Positions 43,807 through 53,051 of a DNA stretch of 64,000 nt are shown here, one piece after another. The notes under the pieces are model-generated. The model did no database searches, had not been told where the DNA came from, and saw only the letters and a program-made list of their open reading frames with translations. The stretch comes from Hymenobacter arizonensis (lineage in GTDB: Bacteria; Bacteroidota; Bacteroidia; Cytophagales; Hymenobacteraceae): positions 1,178,001 through 1,242,000 of the forward strand of contig NZ_FOXS01000001.1 of the NCBI RefSeq assembly GCF_900115775.1, given 5' to 3'. The translations under genes and the position numbers were made by a program. Every line of letters starts with the position of its first letter. Position 1 is the first letter of the stretch.

Positions 43807-44655
43807 ATGATTCTAATTGCCGACGGTGGCTCCACCAAATGCAGCTGGTGCCTGCTCGATGACACCCAAAACCGGGTATACTTTAATACGGAAGGCTACA
43901 ACCCTGACTTTGTGGATACTGCAGCCATTACGGCTTCGCTTAGCAAAAACCTGCCCGACACCTTGCAGCGGGAAGAAGTCAAAGAAGTTCACTTCTACGG
44001 TGCAGGTGTTTCTTCGCCCCAAAAAGCGGAAGTAATTGCCGCCGCACTGCGTGAGCTGTTTCCCAATTCTACTGCTACCGTCACCGAAGATTTGTTAGCC
44101 GCGGCCCGCGCCCTGCTGGGCCGCAAGCCCGGCTTTGCCGCCATCTTGGGTACGGGAACGAACTCCTGCATTTACGACGGTGAAAAAATCACTTACAATG
44201 TCGATTCGCTGGGTTACTTCCTGGGCGATGAAGGCTCGGGGTCGTACTTCGGCAAGCGGCTGCTGCGCGACTACCTCCGCGGCCTCCTCCCCGATGGCCT
44301 GCAGGAATCCTTTAAGGAAACCTACAAGCTCGGCTCCCGCAACGACATTCTGGACCGGCTCTACAACCAGCCGCTGCCCAACCGCTTCCTGGCCAGCTTC
44401 GCCAAATTCACCTACGACCACAACAACGTGAGCTACTGCCGCGAAATCGTGCTCGAAGGCTTCGAAACGTTCTTTAAGAACCTGGTGGTGCACTACCCCA
44501 GCTACCAGGACTACTCTTTCAACTGCGTGGGCTCGGTAGGCTATAATTTCCGCGACGTACTGACCCAAGTGGCCCGCGGGCACGGCATGGAAGTGGGCAA
44601 AATCATCCGCTCCCCCATCGACGACTTGGTGGGGTACCACGAAGAAGGCCGCTAA
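43807..44655 (+). CDS. BadF/BadG-type ATPase, N-acetylglucosamine kinase-like
   Basis: A 282-residue ASKHA-fold ATPase. The phosphate-1 motif is MILIADGGSTKCSWCLLD at the N-terminus, the second phosphate motif AILGTGTNSCIYDGE (about 117-131) and the adenosine region SVGYNFRD near the C-terminus. Most such proteins in Bacteroidota resemble N-acetylglucosamine kinase, which phosphorylates GlcNAc for metabolism. The Cys cluster of the activating BcrA/HgdC type is absent, supporting a sugar-kinase role. It sits in the glucan locus, between the T9SS protein and the GH13 enzyme. Confidence 0.85.
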   Translation: MILIADGGSTKCSWCLLDDTQNRVYFNTEGYNPDFVDTAAITASLSKNLPDTLQREEVKEVHFYGAGVSSPQKAEVIAAALRELFPNSTATVTEDLLAAARALLGRKPGFAAILGTGTNSCIYDGEKITYNVDSLGYFLGDEGSGSYFGKRLLRDYLRGLLPDGLQESFKETYKLGSRNDILDRLYNQPLPNRFLASFAKFTYDHNNVSYCREIVLEGFETFFKNLVVHYPSYQDYSFNCVGSVGYNFRDVLTQVARGHGMEVGKIIRSPIDDLVGYHEEGR

Positions 44656-44666
44656 CCAACCGGCCA

Positions 44667-44702
44667 CAAAAAAGCCCGCCTGATACACAGGCGGGCTTTT
44701 TT
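44667..44702. terminator. bidirectional intrinsic terminator
   Basis: AAAAAGCCCGCCTG-atac-ACAGGCGGGCTTTTTT. The GC stem with A and T tracts lies between convergent genes. Confidence 0.92.
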
Positions 44703-44728
44703 ATGGCCGGTGGTCGGCTTCGAGTTCT

Positions 44729-47527
44729 TTATTCTACTACCAGGCGCAGCACCTGCTGGCGGCTATCGGCGCGAAGATGCACCAAGTACACACCCGGCGC
44801 GAGCTTGCCCAGCGGCAGCTCTTGGCTGCGTGAGCCGGCGGCTTGCTTCACGGCAGGCAGCGTGAGCACCGTTTGGCCCAGCACGTTGCGCACCGACAAC
44901 TGCACGGTACCGGCCACGGGCAATTCGTAGCGTACGGTGGTGCTGTTGCTGGCCGGGTTGGGCGCAGCACTGAGGCGGAAGGTATTTTGCTGCTGGCTGC
45001 CGCGCGTAGCCAGGGCAACGCGGCGAATGCGCGTGTTGGTGTAAACTGCGTAATCGCCGGCATTCAGCGTCAGCAAGGCGTTGGGGTTAGCCACCGTGAT
45101 GCTGTCGCCGGTGAGGTAGTTGTACCACTTGCCGGCTTGCTGAAACTGCGGGTTAATCTGGTCACCAAAGACGCCGAAATTGCCTACTATCGTCACGTTG
45201 AGTGTGGGGCTGGTGAGGTGCATCGACTTCGACTGACCGCCCAGCTGGTAGGTGAAGGCGGCATTGTTGTAGCCGGGGAGCTTGCGCAGGGCGATGAGGT
45301 TGGTATAGGTATCGCGCACACGGCGGCGGTTGGCGTCCTGTAGGTAAGGAATCCACAGAATGGGCTTGGCGCCGGTGCGGCCGTTCAGGTTGATGTCGAT
45401 GTCGTAGCCAAACTCGCCAAACTGCCATATCAGCTTGGGGCCGGGAATGGGCAGGAAGAAAGCTGCGCTCATCTCCATACGGGACAGGGCCGTGGGCAGA
45501 TTGCGGACGTTGTAGCCCGAGGTGTTGGACAAGCCAGCGGTGAGCGCTTCGTATACAAGTCGTGGCTCGTCGTGGCTTTCCATGTAGGAAATCAGGTTGG
45601 GCTGCTGCCAACCGCGGTCCACGTGGTAAGCACCCGCGAAATTGGAGCTGCCGGTAGCGCCCTTGATGGCATTTGCGTAGGCGCCGTGCATGTTGCCCCA
45701 AAGCATCATGCCGGCGTTGGACAGCACCAGTTCTTCGCTGTTTTCGGCAAAGTGCTCCAGCATGACGTAAGTACCGGAGCGCGTGTTTTGCATGTGGGTA
45801 TTGTAGTCGTTCCAGATGTTGATACGCGACTGGTCGTAGCGACCCCAGGCACCCACGTCGTTGCCGGTGTTCACTTGGGTGAAGCCCTTGCTCAGGTCGA
45901 AGCGGTAGCCGTCGACGCGAAACTCATTCACCCAGAAATCCATCACCTTCTTGCTGAAAGCGCGTGTGAAGGGACTTTCATGGTTCATGTCGTAGCCGAC
46001 GTTGAAGGGGTGACGGGCCACACGGTTAAACCAGGGGTTATCGGCCGTGGGTTCGCCGCCGTTGGAGTACATCTGCACCATGGGGCTTTGGCCGAAGGAG
46101 TGGTTCAGCACCATGTCGATGACCACGGCGATGCCGCGGCGGTGGGCTTCGTCGATGAAGGCTTTGAAGGCATTCTTGGTGCCGTAGTATTTGTCCACGG
46201 CAAAGTAGAAGCTGGGGTTGTAGCCCCAGCTGTCGTTGCCCTCAAACTCGTTCACCGGCATTAGCTCGATGCAGTTGATGCCCAGGCGCTGGATGTAGTT
46301 GAGGGTGTCGCGAAGGGTTTGAAAGTCGTGGCGCTCGATGAAGTCGCGCAGGTGCAGCTCATAAATCACGAGGTCAGCTTTGGCTGGGCGCGTGAAGTTG
46401 TTAGTCTGCCACTGATAGGCCGTCTGGTTGGTTTGGAACGTTGACATGATGCCCGTCTGGCCAGCCGGATAGGTCAGGCCGGGGTAGGTGACGGCGGGAA
46501 TGAACCGGTCGTTGTTGGGGTCCAGCACCTTTTCCGTGAAGGGGTCGGCCACGCGGATGGTGCCGTCAATCAGGTACTGATAGGCGTATTCCTGGCCGGG
46601 CGTGAGGCCATTGAGCTGCACCCACCACATGTTGTTATCAGGGGTTTTGTTCATGAAACCCGAGGCATCGGCCTGGAAGTTGTTGAACTGGCCCACGGCG
46701 TACACAAACTGCTTGTTTGGGGCAGTGAGGGCCAGAATAACCGAGGTGCCGCCGGGCAGGTAGGTAATGCCTTCCTGTGCCCCAGCGGGCAAAGCCGCCA
46801 CCGTGACGGTGGGGCGCACAATGAGAATAACTGAGTCGGACACGGCCGTGGCACCAGTGCCGGCCGTCAGCTTCAGCACATTGCGGCCAGCCAAAGTAGG
46901 CGTAGCGCTGCCGCTGATGGTGGTGGCGTTAGTGGCCTGCGCAATTTGGGTGCCGTTTAGGGTCAGGACCAGGTTGGCAGCTTGTGCACTCTCGCCCGCC
47001 ACGGGCAGGGCCACGTTCGGGGCCACAAACTGCGGGTTGGTCGAGCGGGCGGGGTTGGTGATGCGCACGGCCGCACCGCCCTGGTACACGTCGATGAAAA
47101 TATCGCCGCCATCAGTGGCACGGCCGACTATCGAACCATCGGCATTCTTGAAAATCATGCCCAGCCGCAGTATCGTTTCGTTGGCGGGCACCGGGTAAAA
47201 GGTGCGGGGCGTGAAAGTGATGCGGTAAAGGTTGGGGTTGGTCGCGTCGCGCGTCATTAGCGCAGCGGGGTCGGCTTGGTTAAAAGTAGGGCTCTTCACG
47301 TTGCGCCACGTGGTGTTGTTGGCACTCAGGTTGGTCACGGTACCGGTCCAGATGTAGACCGGGCCAGTAAAGTCTCTCAGGGCGGAGTTGCCCTGGCTGG
47401 CGTCGAAAGTGATGGTTACCGGTGTGGTTTCGGAGAAGAACACCGGTTGGGTTGTGACCACTTGCGCCTGGGTCGTCCAGGCCAGCAGCGTTAGCAGCAG
47501 GCCTGTTAAGCGTCGAAATGTTTGCAT
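44729..47527 (-). CDS. secreted GH13 alpha-amylase-family enzyme with T9SS sorting domain
   Basis: A 932-residue exported glycoside hydrolase. The signal peptide is residues 1-21. N-terminal beta domains (about 25-300) are followed by a CBM48-like segment (LTAPNKQFVYAVGQFNNF) and a GH13 barrel: region I VVIDMVLNHSFG, region II YRFDLSKG (nucleophile Asp about 542), region III VMLEHFAEN (Glu about 590), region IV YMESHDEPR (Asp about 652). The C-terminal 80 residues form a T9SS sorting domain (LSAAPNPASNSTTVRYEL, GVYLVHLRADSRQQVLRLVVE). It likely degrades starch or pullulan outside the cell and feeds the SusCDE importer. The start at 47527 was chosen for its signal peptide. Confidence 0.93.
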   Translation of the reverse strand: MQTFRRLTGLLLTLLAWTTQAQVVTTQPVFFSETTPVTITFDASQGNSALRDFTGPVYIWTGTVTNLSANNTTWRNVKSPTFNQADPAALMTRDATNPNLYRITFTPRTFYPVPANETILRLGMIFKNADGSIVGRATDGGDIFIDVYQGGAAVRITNPARSTNPQFVAPNVALPVAGESAQAANLVLTLNGTQIAQATNATTISGSATPTLAGRNVLKLTAGTGATAVSDSVILIVRPTVTVAALPAGAQEGITYLPGGTSVILALTAPNKQFVYAVGQFNNFQADASGFMNKTPDNNMWWVQLNGLTPGQEYAYQYLIDGTIRVADPFTEKVLDPNNDRFIPAVTYPGLTYPAGQTGIMSTFQTNQTAYQWQTNNFTRPAKADLVIYELHLRDFIERHDFQTLRDTLNYIQRLGINCIELMPVNEFEGNDSWGYNPSFYFAVDKYYGTKNAFKAFIDEAHRRGIAVVIDMVLNHSFGQSPMVQMYSNGGEPTADNPWFNRVARHPFNVGYDMNHESPFTRAFSKKVMDFWVNEFRVDGYRFDLSKGFTQVNTGNDVGAWGRYDQSRINIWNDYNTHMQNTRSGTYVMLEHFAENSEELVLSNAGMMLWGNMHGAYANAIKGATGSSNFAGAYHVDRGWQQPNLISYMESHDEPRLVYEALTAGLSNTSGYNVRNLPTALSRMEMSAAFFLPIPGPKLIWQFGEFGYDIDINLNGRTGAKPILWIPYLQDANRRRVRDTYTNLIALRKLPGYNNAAFTYQLGGQSKSMHLTSPTLNVTIVGNFGVFGDQINPQFQQAGKWYNYLTGDSITVANPNALLTLNAGDYAVYTNTRIRRVALATRGSQQQNTFRLSAAPNPASNSTTVRYELPVAGTVQLSVRNVLGQTVLTLPAVKQAAGSRSQELPLGKLAPGVYLVHLRADSRQQVLRLVVE

Positions 47528-47653
47528 TGAAAATGGGTTGGTGGGAGTGAATGGTGGGAACGTGTAGCACCGGCGGGTGGGAACGCCACTGGCTCTACGG
47601 GAAAGCAAGCTGCAAGATACTGTCTGCTCGCCGCCAGCAGTTGGGTTGCGCCG

Positions 47654-47661
47654 TACCTTTG
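47654..47661 (+). promoter_or_regulatory. -7 box of the DUF2279-like gene
   Basis: TACCTTTG, an exact TAnnTTTG match, 22 nt before the ATG at 47683. The -33 element is not evident. Confidence 0.5.
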
Positions 47662-47682
47662 CTGCCCATTTGTGCTCTCATA

Positions 47683-48669
47683 ATGCCTTCTTCCCGCTTT
47701 ATTTTGGTGCTGCGGCAGTGGTATTTAGCGGCGGCAGCAACTCTTTTTTTTCTACCGGGCGCGCCCATTCGCAGCGCTGCCCAAGCCTTGCCCTCTCCCG
47801 ACTCCGTGGCCGCGCAAGTACCTGCGTCTCAGGCCGCGGCGGTGCCTCCCGATTCGGTGGCACAGCGCCAGCGCCGACTGCGCCTGCTGGTGGGCGGCTC
47901 GGCCGTCGGCTACGGCATTATCTACACAGGGCTCACCACCTCGTGGTACACCGGCGAGCGGGCGTCCATGCGCTGGTTCAACGACTGGCCCGAGTGGAAG
48001 CAGCTCGACAAGGCCGGCCACTTCTGGGGAGCTTTCCAAATCAGCCGCGGCGCCGTCGATATGCTCCGGTGGGCGGGCCTGAGCGAAAAGAAATCCATTT
48101 GGTACGGCTCCTTTGTGGGGTTTGCCATCCAAAGCCCTCTGGAGCTGCTCGATGCGCGTGACCCCGCTTATGGCGCCTCGGCCACCGACCTGGCGGCTAA
48201 TTTCCTGGGCTCGGCGGCGCTGCTGGCCCAGCAGCTGGCTTGGCACGACGTGCGCATCATGCCCAAGTGGTCCTTTCACCTCACGCCCTACGCCCGGCAG
48301 CGCCCCAACGTGCTGGGTCGCAGCGTGCCCGAACGCTGGCTCAAAGACTACAACGGCCAGACCTACTGGCTGTGCACCGACGTGGGCGCGTTTCTCAAGC
48401 CCGGCAACCGCTGGCCCCGCTGGCTGCAGCCGGCCATTGGCTACAGCGGGCAGGAAATGGTGTACAACGACGACGCTGCCAACCGGGCGCTGGGCCTGAA
48501 CTCCTACCGCCAGTATTTTTTGTCGCTGGATGTGGATTTGCGGCGCATTCCTACCCGGAGCCCGCTCCTGAAAAAGGTGTTTTATACCCTTAGCATCTTC
48601 CACTTGCCCGCGCCGGCGCTGCAATACAATGGGCGCAACGGTTTTCGATTTCACGGGCTCTATATGTAG
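47683..48669 (+). CDS. DUF2279-family protein
   Basis: A 328-residue protein. The N-terminus (about 1-35) has a signal- or anchor-like hydrophobic stretch (QWYLAAAATLFFLPGA). From about residue 75 it carries the conserved DUF2279 pattern: GYGIIYTGLTTSWYTGE, then FNDWPEWKQLDKAGHFWGAFQISRGAVD, where Asp and His are conserved, and later GASATDLAANFLGSAAL. The family is Bacteroidota-wide and of unknown function; it is probably periplasmic or inner-membrane associated. The start at 47683 gives the normal N-terminus; a longer frame from 47551 lies antisense to the amylase leader. No operon partners. Confidence 0.8.
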   Translation: MPSSRFILVLRQWYLAAAATLFFLPGAPIRSAAQALPSPDSVAAQVPASQAAAVPPDSVAQRQRRLRLLVGGSAVGYGIIYTGLTTSWYTGERASMRWFNDWPEWKQLDKAGHFWGAFQISRGAVDMLRWAGLSEKKSIWYGSFVGFAIQSPLELLDARDPAYGASATDLAANFLGSAALLAQQLAWHDVRIMPKWSFHLTPYARQRPNVLGRSVPERWLKDYNGQTYWLCTDVGAFLKPGNRWPRWLQPAIGYSGQEMVYNDDAANRALGLNSYRQYFLSLDVDLRRIPTRSPLLKKVFYTLSIFHLPAPALQYNGRNGFRFHGLYM

Positions 48670-48720
48670 AGCGCAGGGCGGCCGAAAATCAGGGTAAACC
48701 CGCCGCCCCCTGCTGAACCG

Positions 48721-48728
48721 TACTTTTG
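48721..48728 (+). promoter_or_regulatory. -7 box of the DUF2027/Smr gene
   Basis: TACTTTTG, an exact TAnnTTTG match, about 75 nt before the start at 48803. No -33 TTG at proper spacing was found. Confidence 0.5.
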
Positions 48729-48802
48729 CAGAACCCACGCGGCCAGAAACGCTGTTTCTGACGTAAGAAAAACAGCGCTAGCCAGCGACAATCCGTGATA
48801 TT

Positions 48803-50017
48803 ATGAACGTAGGAGATAGAGTACGCCTGCTCACCGGCACCGAAGAAGGAATTGTTACCCGCCTGCTCGACAGCGAGTTGGTGGAAGTAGCCATCGACAA
48901 TGATTTTACCATTCCCGTGCTGCGCCGCGAAGTAGTGGTGGTGGCCCAGGAAGAAGGCAACAACTTCGACCGCACGGCGCCAGACTACCGCGTGGGCCAG
49001 GTGCCCGGCAAAAACGCAAACGCCAGCAAAAAAGACCGCAGCCAGCGGCCCTCCCAGCCAGCGGCCACCAAGTCTGCTCAGCCCTCGCTGCAGGAGGCCC
49101 TGGCCGCCGTAGCCTCCAAGGGTGCGGGAGTGGCCAAAGTGGGAGGCACCGCAGCTCCCGCAGGCAAGCAAGCCGCGGCGGCCAAGGGGCTGTTTCTGGC
49201 CCTGGTGCACCAGTCGCCCGAGCTGCTGGCCGTCACGCTCATCAACAACACCGAGGCCGACGTGCTCTACACCTACGGCGAGGAAACCAGCGACCGGCCC
49301 TACCGCGCCCTGGCCGCCGACAAGCTCGGCCCCAAGGCCAGCACCAAGCCCCTGTCCTTCCTGCACATGAAGGATTTTGAGACCTGGCCCGCCGTGATTT
49401 TCCAGCTCCTTCCCCACCGCCACAACGGTGAGGCGGCCTACGAGCTGCTCACCAAGCGCCAAGGCTTCAAGGCCAGCACCTTCTACTCCAGCATTCGCCC
49501 GGCGCCGGTTATCCAAAAGGATGCTTACTTGTTTCAGCTGGATGAGAAAGCCGCCGCGGCTATCGCGCCCGAGCAGCTGACGCAGGAAGCCCCCGCCCCA
49601 GTTGCCGCTCCCGCCAAGCCCGCTGGTGTTGATGCTGCGGCTTTAAAAGCCCAACTGACCGGTGATGCTCCGGCCAAGCCCGCCGCAGTGGTTGCGGCCG
49701 CCGCTCCGGCTCCCGCCGCGCCCGTAGTAGCTCCGTCCCACGAGTTCGACCTGCACCTGGAGGCCCTGCGCTCCGACAACACCGAAGAGCTGTCGAACAC
49801 GGCCATCCTGCGCATTCAGCTCGATGCGTTTGAGGACGCGTTGAGCCGCGCGTTGGCTACCAATATGCACGAAATCGTGTTCATTCACGGCATGGGCAAT
49901 GGGGTGCTTCGCAAGGAAATACATCGCCAGCTCAGCCGGAATAAGGACATCAAGTTCTTCGAGGACGCCCGCAAGGAGAAGTTTGGCTTCGGCGCCACGC
50001 TGGTGCGGCTGAAATAA
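48803..50017 (+). CDS. DUF2027 protein with C-terminal Smr domain
   Basis: A 404-residue cytoplasmic protein. Residues 1-60 are a small beta domain typical of DUF2027 proteins (VGDRVRLLTGTEEGIVTRLL). A long Pro/Ala/Lys-rich linker follows, then a beta-rich middle domain (about 130-260), another Ala/Pro linker and an Smr domain (about 315-404) with DLHLEAL and IHGMGNGVLRKEIHR, the DLH and HGxG motifs of that family. Smr domains are nucleases or nucleic-acid binders related to the MutS2 tail. The role of this fusion is unknown. It is monocistronic and ends 39 bp before a REP hairpin. Confidence 0.88.
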   Translation: MNVGDRVRLLTGTEEGIVTRLLDSELVEVAIDNDFTIPVLRREVVVVAQEEGNNFDRTAPDYRVGQVPGKNANASKKDRSQRPSQPAATKSAQPSLQEALAAVASKGAGVAKVGGTAAPAGKQAAAAKGLFLALVHQSPELLAVTLINNTEADVLYTYGEETSDRPYRALAADKLGPKASTKPLSFLHMKDFETWPAVIFQLLPHRHNGEAAYELLTKRQGFKASTFYSSIRPAPVIQKDAYLFQLDEKAAAAIAPEQLTQEAPAPVAAPAKPAGVDAAALKAQLTGDAPAKPAAVVAAAAPAPAAPVVAPSHEFDLHLEALRSDNTEELSNTAILRIQLDAFEDALSRALATNMHEIVFIHGMGNGVLRKEIHRQLSRNKDIKFFEDARKEKFGFGATLVRLK

Positions 50018-50056
50018 CTTCTTGGGGCATGGCCCTGGCGTAAATAGCAGAAACAG

Positions 50057-50157
50057 CGTCATGCCGAGCGTAGCCGAGGCATCTTGCGTGTTGTAGTGAA
50101 CCCACTGATTGGGAATACTGCTGCACGCGAGATGCCTCGGCTGCGCTCGGCATGACG
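50057..50157. repeat. REP hairpin upstream of the M1 peptidase gene
   Basis: CGTCATGCCGAGCGTAGCCG (from 50057) to about 50090 pairs with 50124-50157 with few mismatches (CACGCGAGATGCCTCGGCTG...GGCATGACG). It lies 44 bp before the M1 peptidase start. Confidence 0.82.
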
Positions 50158-50200
50158 TTCTTGTGTCTTGGCTTTATAATCCTTATTCACTTCATCTTTC

Positions 50201-52066
50201 ATGCGCCTGCCCTTACTGCTCGCTTCTTTATTCCTCAGCTTTGCGACCCTAGCGCAGCAACCGCTGCCCATCCCGCGCAACCTCCAGGCTACTTTCACCA
50301 AAGGCACCCGCGCCGAGAGCGGTCTGCCAGGCCCCAACTACTGGCAGAACACCGCCGACTACAACCTCACCGTCAGCTTCGACCCGACTACCCGGCTTGT
50401 GGCCGGCACCGCGGCCATCACCTACCAGAACAACAGCCCCGATTCGCTGCGCCAAATCTGGTTCAAGCTCTACACCAACATCTACCAAAAGGGCGCGCCG
50501 CGCACTCGCAATTTCTCTCCCGAAGACGTGGGCGAGGGCATGACCATTTCGGCCCTGACCATCAACGGGGAAGTATTCGATGTAAAGAAGCTGGCCATTC
50601 AAGCCACCAACATGACGGTGCCGCTGCGTCGGGCACTCGGCTCGCGGCAGGCCGCCAATGTGCAGGTAACCTACGCCTACACACTCAACAAAGGCTCGCA
50701 CCAGCGCACCGGCGAGGTGGAGCCGGGGGCGGCGTTCGTGGCCTATTTCTTTCCGCGCATTGCCGTGTACGACGACATCGATGGCTGGAACAAGCAGCCC
50801 TACACTGGCGACCAGGAGTTCTACAACGACTTCTGCAACTTCAAGGCGGCCATCACCGTGCCCAAGGATTTTGTGGTGTGGGCCACCGGCGACCTCAAAA
50901 ACGCCAGCCAAGTGCTTACCAAGAAATACGCCAAGCGCCTGCAGGATGCCGAGCGCAAGGATGCCGTAGCCGCCATCATTTCAGCCGAAGATGCCAAGCG
51001 TCGCGACATCACCGCGCCCAATGCTCAAAACACCTGGCGTTTTGAGGCGCAAAACGTTACGGACTTCGTTTTCGCCACGGCCGACCACTACGTGTGGCAA
51101 TCAACGAGCCTCGTGGTAGACCCCGCCACCAAGCGCCGCACCCGCGTCGATGCCGTGTACAAGCCCGAGCACAAAGACTACGAGGAAGTCATTCACTTCG
51201 CCCGCAAAACGGTGGAAGCCATGAGCTACACCTTCCCCAAATGGCCCTTCCCCTACGCCCACGAAACCGTGTTCGACGGCCTCGACCAGATGGAGTACCC
51301 CATGATGGTGAACGACAACCCCACCGAGACACGCAAAGACGCCATTGAGCTGACCGACCACGAAATCTTCCACACGATGTTCCCCTTCTACATGGGCATC
51401 AACGAAACGAAGTACGGCTGGATGGACGAGGGCTGGGCTACCATCGGCGAGTGGCTGATTTCGCCGATAATCGACCCCACCATAGTAGACGACTACGGTG
51501 TGGCCCGCTACGCTGCCAGCGCCGCCACGGAGAGCGACGCGCCCATCGTCACGCTCAGCACCCAGCAGAGCGGCATACCGTTTTTCCTGAACTCCTACCC
51601 TAAGCCCGCCATGGGCTACCTCTACGTGAAGGATTTGCTCGGCGACGAGCTGTTTACCAAGGCGCTGCACACCTATATCCGCAACTGGAACGGCAAGCAC
51701 CCCATGCCCTACGACTTCTTCAACAGCATGAATGCCGGAGCCGACCGCAACCTCAACTGGTTTTGGCAGCGCTGGTTTTTCGATGCTGGCTACCCGGACC
51801 TGGCCATTGCCAACGTGAACAAAACCGGCGCCGGCTACGACATCGTGGTGCAAGCCAAAGGCAGCAAGCCCGTCCCCGTCGACCTAACGGTGACCTTCGC
51901 TGACAATTCAACCCAGAAAATTCATCGCACCATTGCCGTGTGGGAAACGGGCGCTACGTCGGTCACCGTGCCCGTGTCCACCAAGCAACCAGTGAAGCTT
52001 GTGATGCTTGGCAGCACACTGGTGTCGGATAGTTACCCGCAGGATAATGTGTGGGAGGGGAAGTGA
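50201..52066 (+). CDS. secreted M1-family zinc metallopeptidase
   Basis: A 621-residue exported aminopeptidase-type enzyme. The signal peptide is about residues 1-19 (MRLPLLLASLFLSFATLAQ). The gluzincin zinc centre is clear: HEIFH (about 388-392) and the second Glu in WMDEGWATIGEW about 19 residues later. The exopeptidase motif reads GLDQMEYPMMV in place of the classical GAMEN, a common variant in this bacterial subfamily. N-terminal saddle and C-terminal domains are present. It trims peptides in the periplasm or outside the cell; substrate preference is unknown. Confidence 0.93.
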   Translation: MRLPLLLASLFLSFATLAQQPLPIPRNLQATFTKGTRAESGLPGPNYWQNTADYNLTVSFDPTTRLVAGTAAITYQNNSPDSLRQIWFKLYTNIYQKGAPRTRNFSPEDVGEGMTISALTINGEVFDVKKLAIQATNMTVPLRRALGSRQAANVQVTYAYTLNKGSHQRTGEVEPGAAFVAYFFPRIAVYDDIDGWNKQPYTGDQEFYNDFCNFKAAITVPKDFVVWATGDLKNASQVLTKKYAKRLQDAERKDAVAAIISAEDAKRRDITAPNAQNTWRFEAQNVTDFVFATADHYVWQSTSLVVDPATKRRTRVDAVYKPEHKDYEEVIHFARKTVEAMSYTFPKWPFPYAHETVFDGLDQMEYPMMVNDNPTETRKDAIELTDHEIFHTMFPFYMGINETKYGWMDEGWATIGEWLISPIIDPTIVDDYGVARYAASAATESDAPIVTLSTQQSGIPFFLNSYPKPAMGYLYVKDLLGDELFTKALHTYIRNWNGKHPMPYDFFNSMNAGADRNLNWFWQRWFFDAGYPDLAIANVNKTGAGYDIVVQAKGSKPVPVDLTVTFADNSTQKIHRTIAVWETGATSVTVPVSTKQPVKLVMLGSTLVSDSYPQDNVWEGK

Positions 52067-52094
52067 TTATTTGACTAGAGCCAACAGTGTCTTT

Positions 52095-52628
52095 ATGGAG
52101 CAACTTCAAACACTGGGTATTCTTATAAAAGAGGTATGTGTCCCGCTTGCAGTGGTGATTGGAATACTTTCTACTTCTATTGGAATTTGGCTTTCTCTTA
52201 AAGAGTATCGAATAAAAGCCTCCTCAGAAACAAGGCTAAACAAAGCTGCTGGAGTGGAAGCAGATATCAACCTCCTAAAATTGTTTAGTGAACTCATGGG
52301 AATCGCCCATGCCAGGGGCACGTACTAAGTTTCTGAAAAAGCAATTGAAATGCTAATGCAACCAGATACAATGCGCTGCTTAATTGCATCTGGCAACAAT
52401 TTAAATTTCGTTGATTTGCTTTCGCAAGCAGTTATATCTATTCCTGTTGGTGTTGCATCGCAAGATGCCGCTATTGCGGCTATAGCAACTCTGGGGAAAC
52501 GACACGATGTGCTTTTGCAAGCCTCTATCCAAGGCCTAGAAAGTCTCAGTAAATTCAAAAAAGAAGTGACCGATAATTATCTTGAAGATTTAAGAGAACT
52601 TTTACGCATCAGAAACAGTCAGCCCTAA
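52095..52628 (+). pseudogene. membrane-anchored small protein split by an in-frame TAA
   Basis: One reading frame of about 177 codons interrupted only by a TAA at 52326-52328. The 77-residue first part starts MEQLQTLGILIKEV and has a membrane helix (VCVPLAVVIGILSTSIGIWLSL, about residues 14-35) and a coiled-coil-like tail. After the TAA the frame continues VSEKAIEM, then 92 residues of helical sequence to TAA at 52626. The region is AT-rich compared with its neighbours. A nonsense mutation is the simplest reading, with stop-codon readthrough or translation restart at ATG 52350 as alternatives. I do not recognise the family. It ends about 9 bp upstream of the rnpB promoter. Confidence 0.7.
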
Positions 52629-52636
52629 ACGCTGAG

Positions 52637-52644
52637 TACCTTTG
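52637..52644 (+). promoter_or_regulatory. -7 promoter box of rnpB
   Basis: TACCTTTG, an exact TAnnTTTG match, ending 6 nt before the first base of the RNase P RNA P1 helix. This is the spacing expected for a transcription start at 52651. Confidence 0.75.
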
Positions 52645-52650
52645 CATGCA

Positions 52651-53051
52651 GTGATGGGTCGCCCCACCGCGGCGCTTTCGGGCGACGAGGAAAGTCCGGG
52701 CAACGCAGAGCACCCTGCTTCCTAACGGGAAGGACTGGCGCGCATAATGCAAACCAGGACAGCCAGTGCCACAGAAAACTACCGCCTACGTCGCCTTCGG
52801 GCGGCCGGTAAGGGTGAAAAGGTGCGGTAAGAGCGCACCAGCGGGCGGGTGACCGTCCCGGCTGGGTAAACCTCAGGGGTTGAAAGACCAAATAAGCTGG
52901 TACGCCGGCGCAGCTTCGGCTGCATCGGCACCGGGCGGCTCGTCCGGCGCCAGCGGGTAGGTTGATGGAGCCTTTCCGCGAGGACTGGCCTAGATAAATG
53001 GTGGGGACGTGCCCTCGGGCGCGCACAAAACCCGGCTTATAGACCCATCAC
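52651..53051 (+). ncRNA. rnpB: RNase P RNA, bacterial type A
   Basis: The catalytic RNA of RNase P that trims tRNA 5' ends. The ends pair as the P1 helix (GTGATGGGTC at 52651 with GACCCATCAC at 53042-53051). The universal cores are visible: GAGGAAAGTCCGGGC near 52689, ACAGAAA and AGAGCGCACCAGCG in the middle, and AGATAAATG...ACAAAACCCGGCTTAT-A-GACC near the 3' end. About 400 nt is the normal size. It has a near-ideal promoter box and a very strong terminator. Confidence 0.97.

Noticed and set aside
47551..47682. N-terminal extension of the DUF2279 gene
   Set aside because: It overlaps the amylase promoter and signal-peptide region in antisense, and a -7 box sits downstream at 47654.
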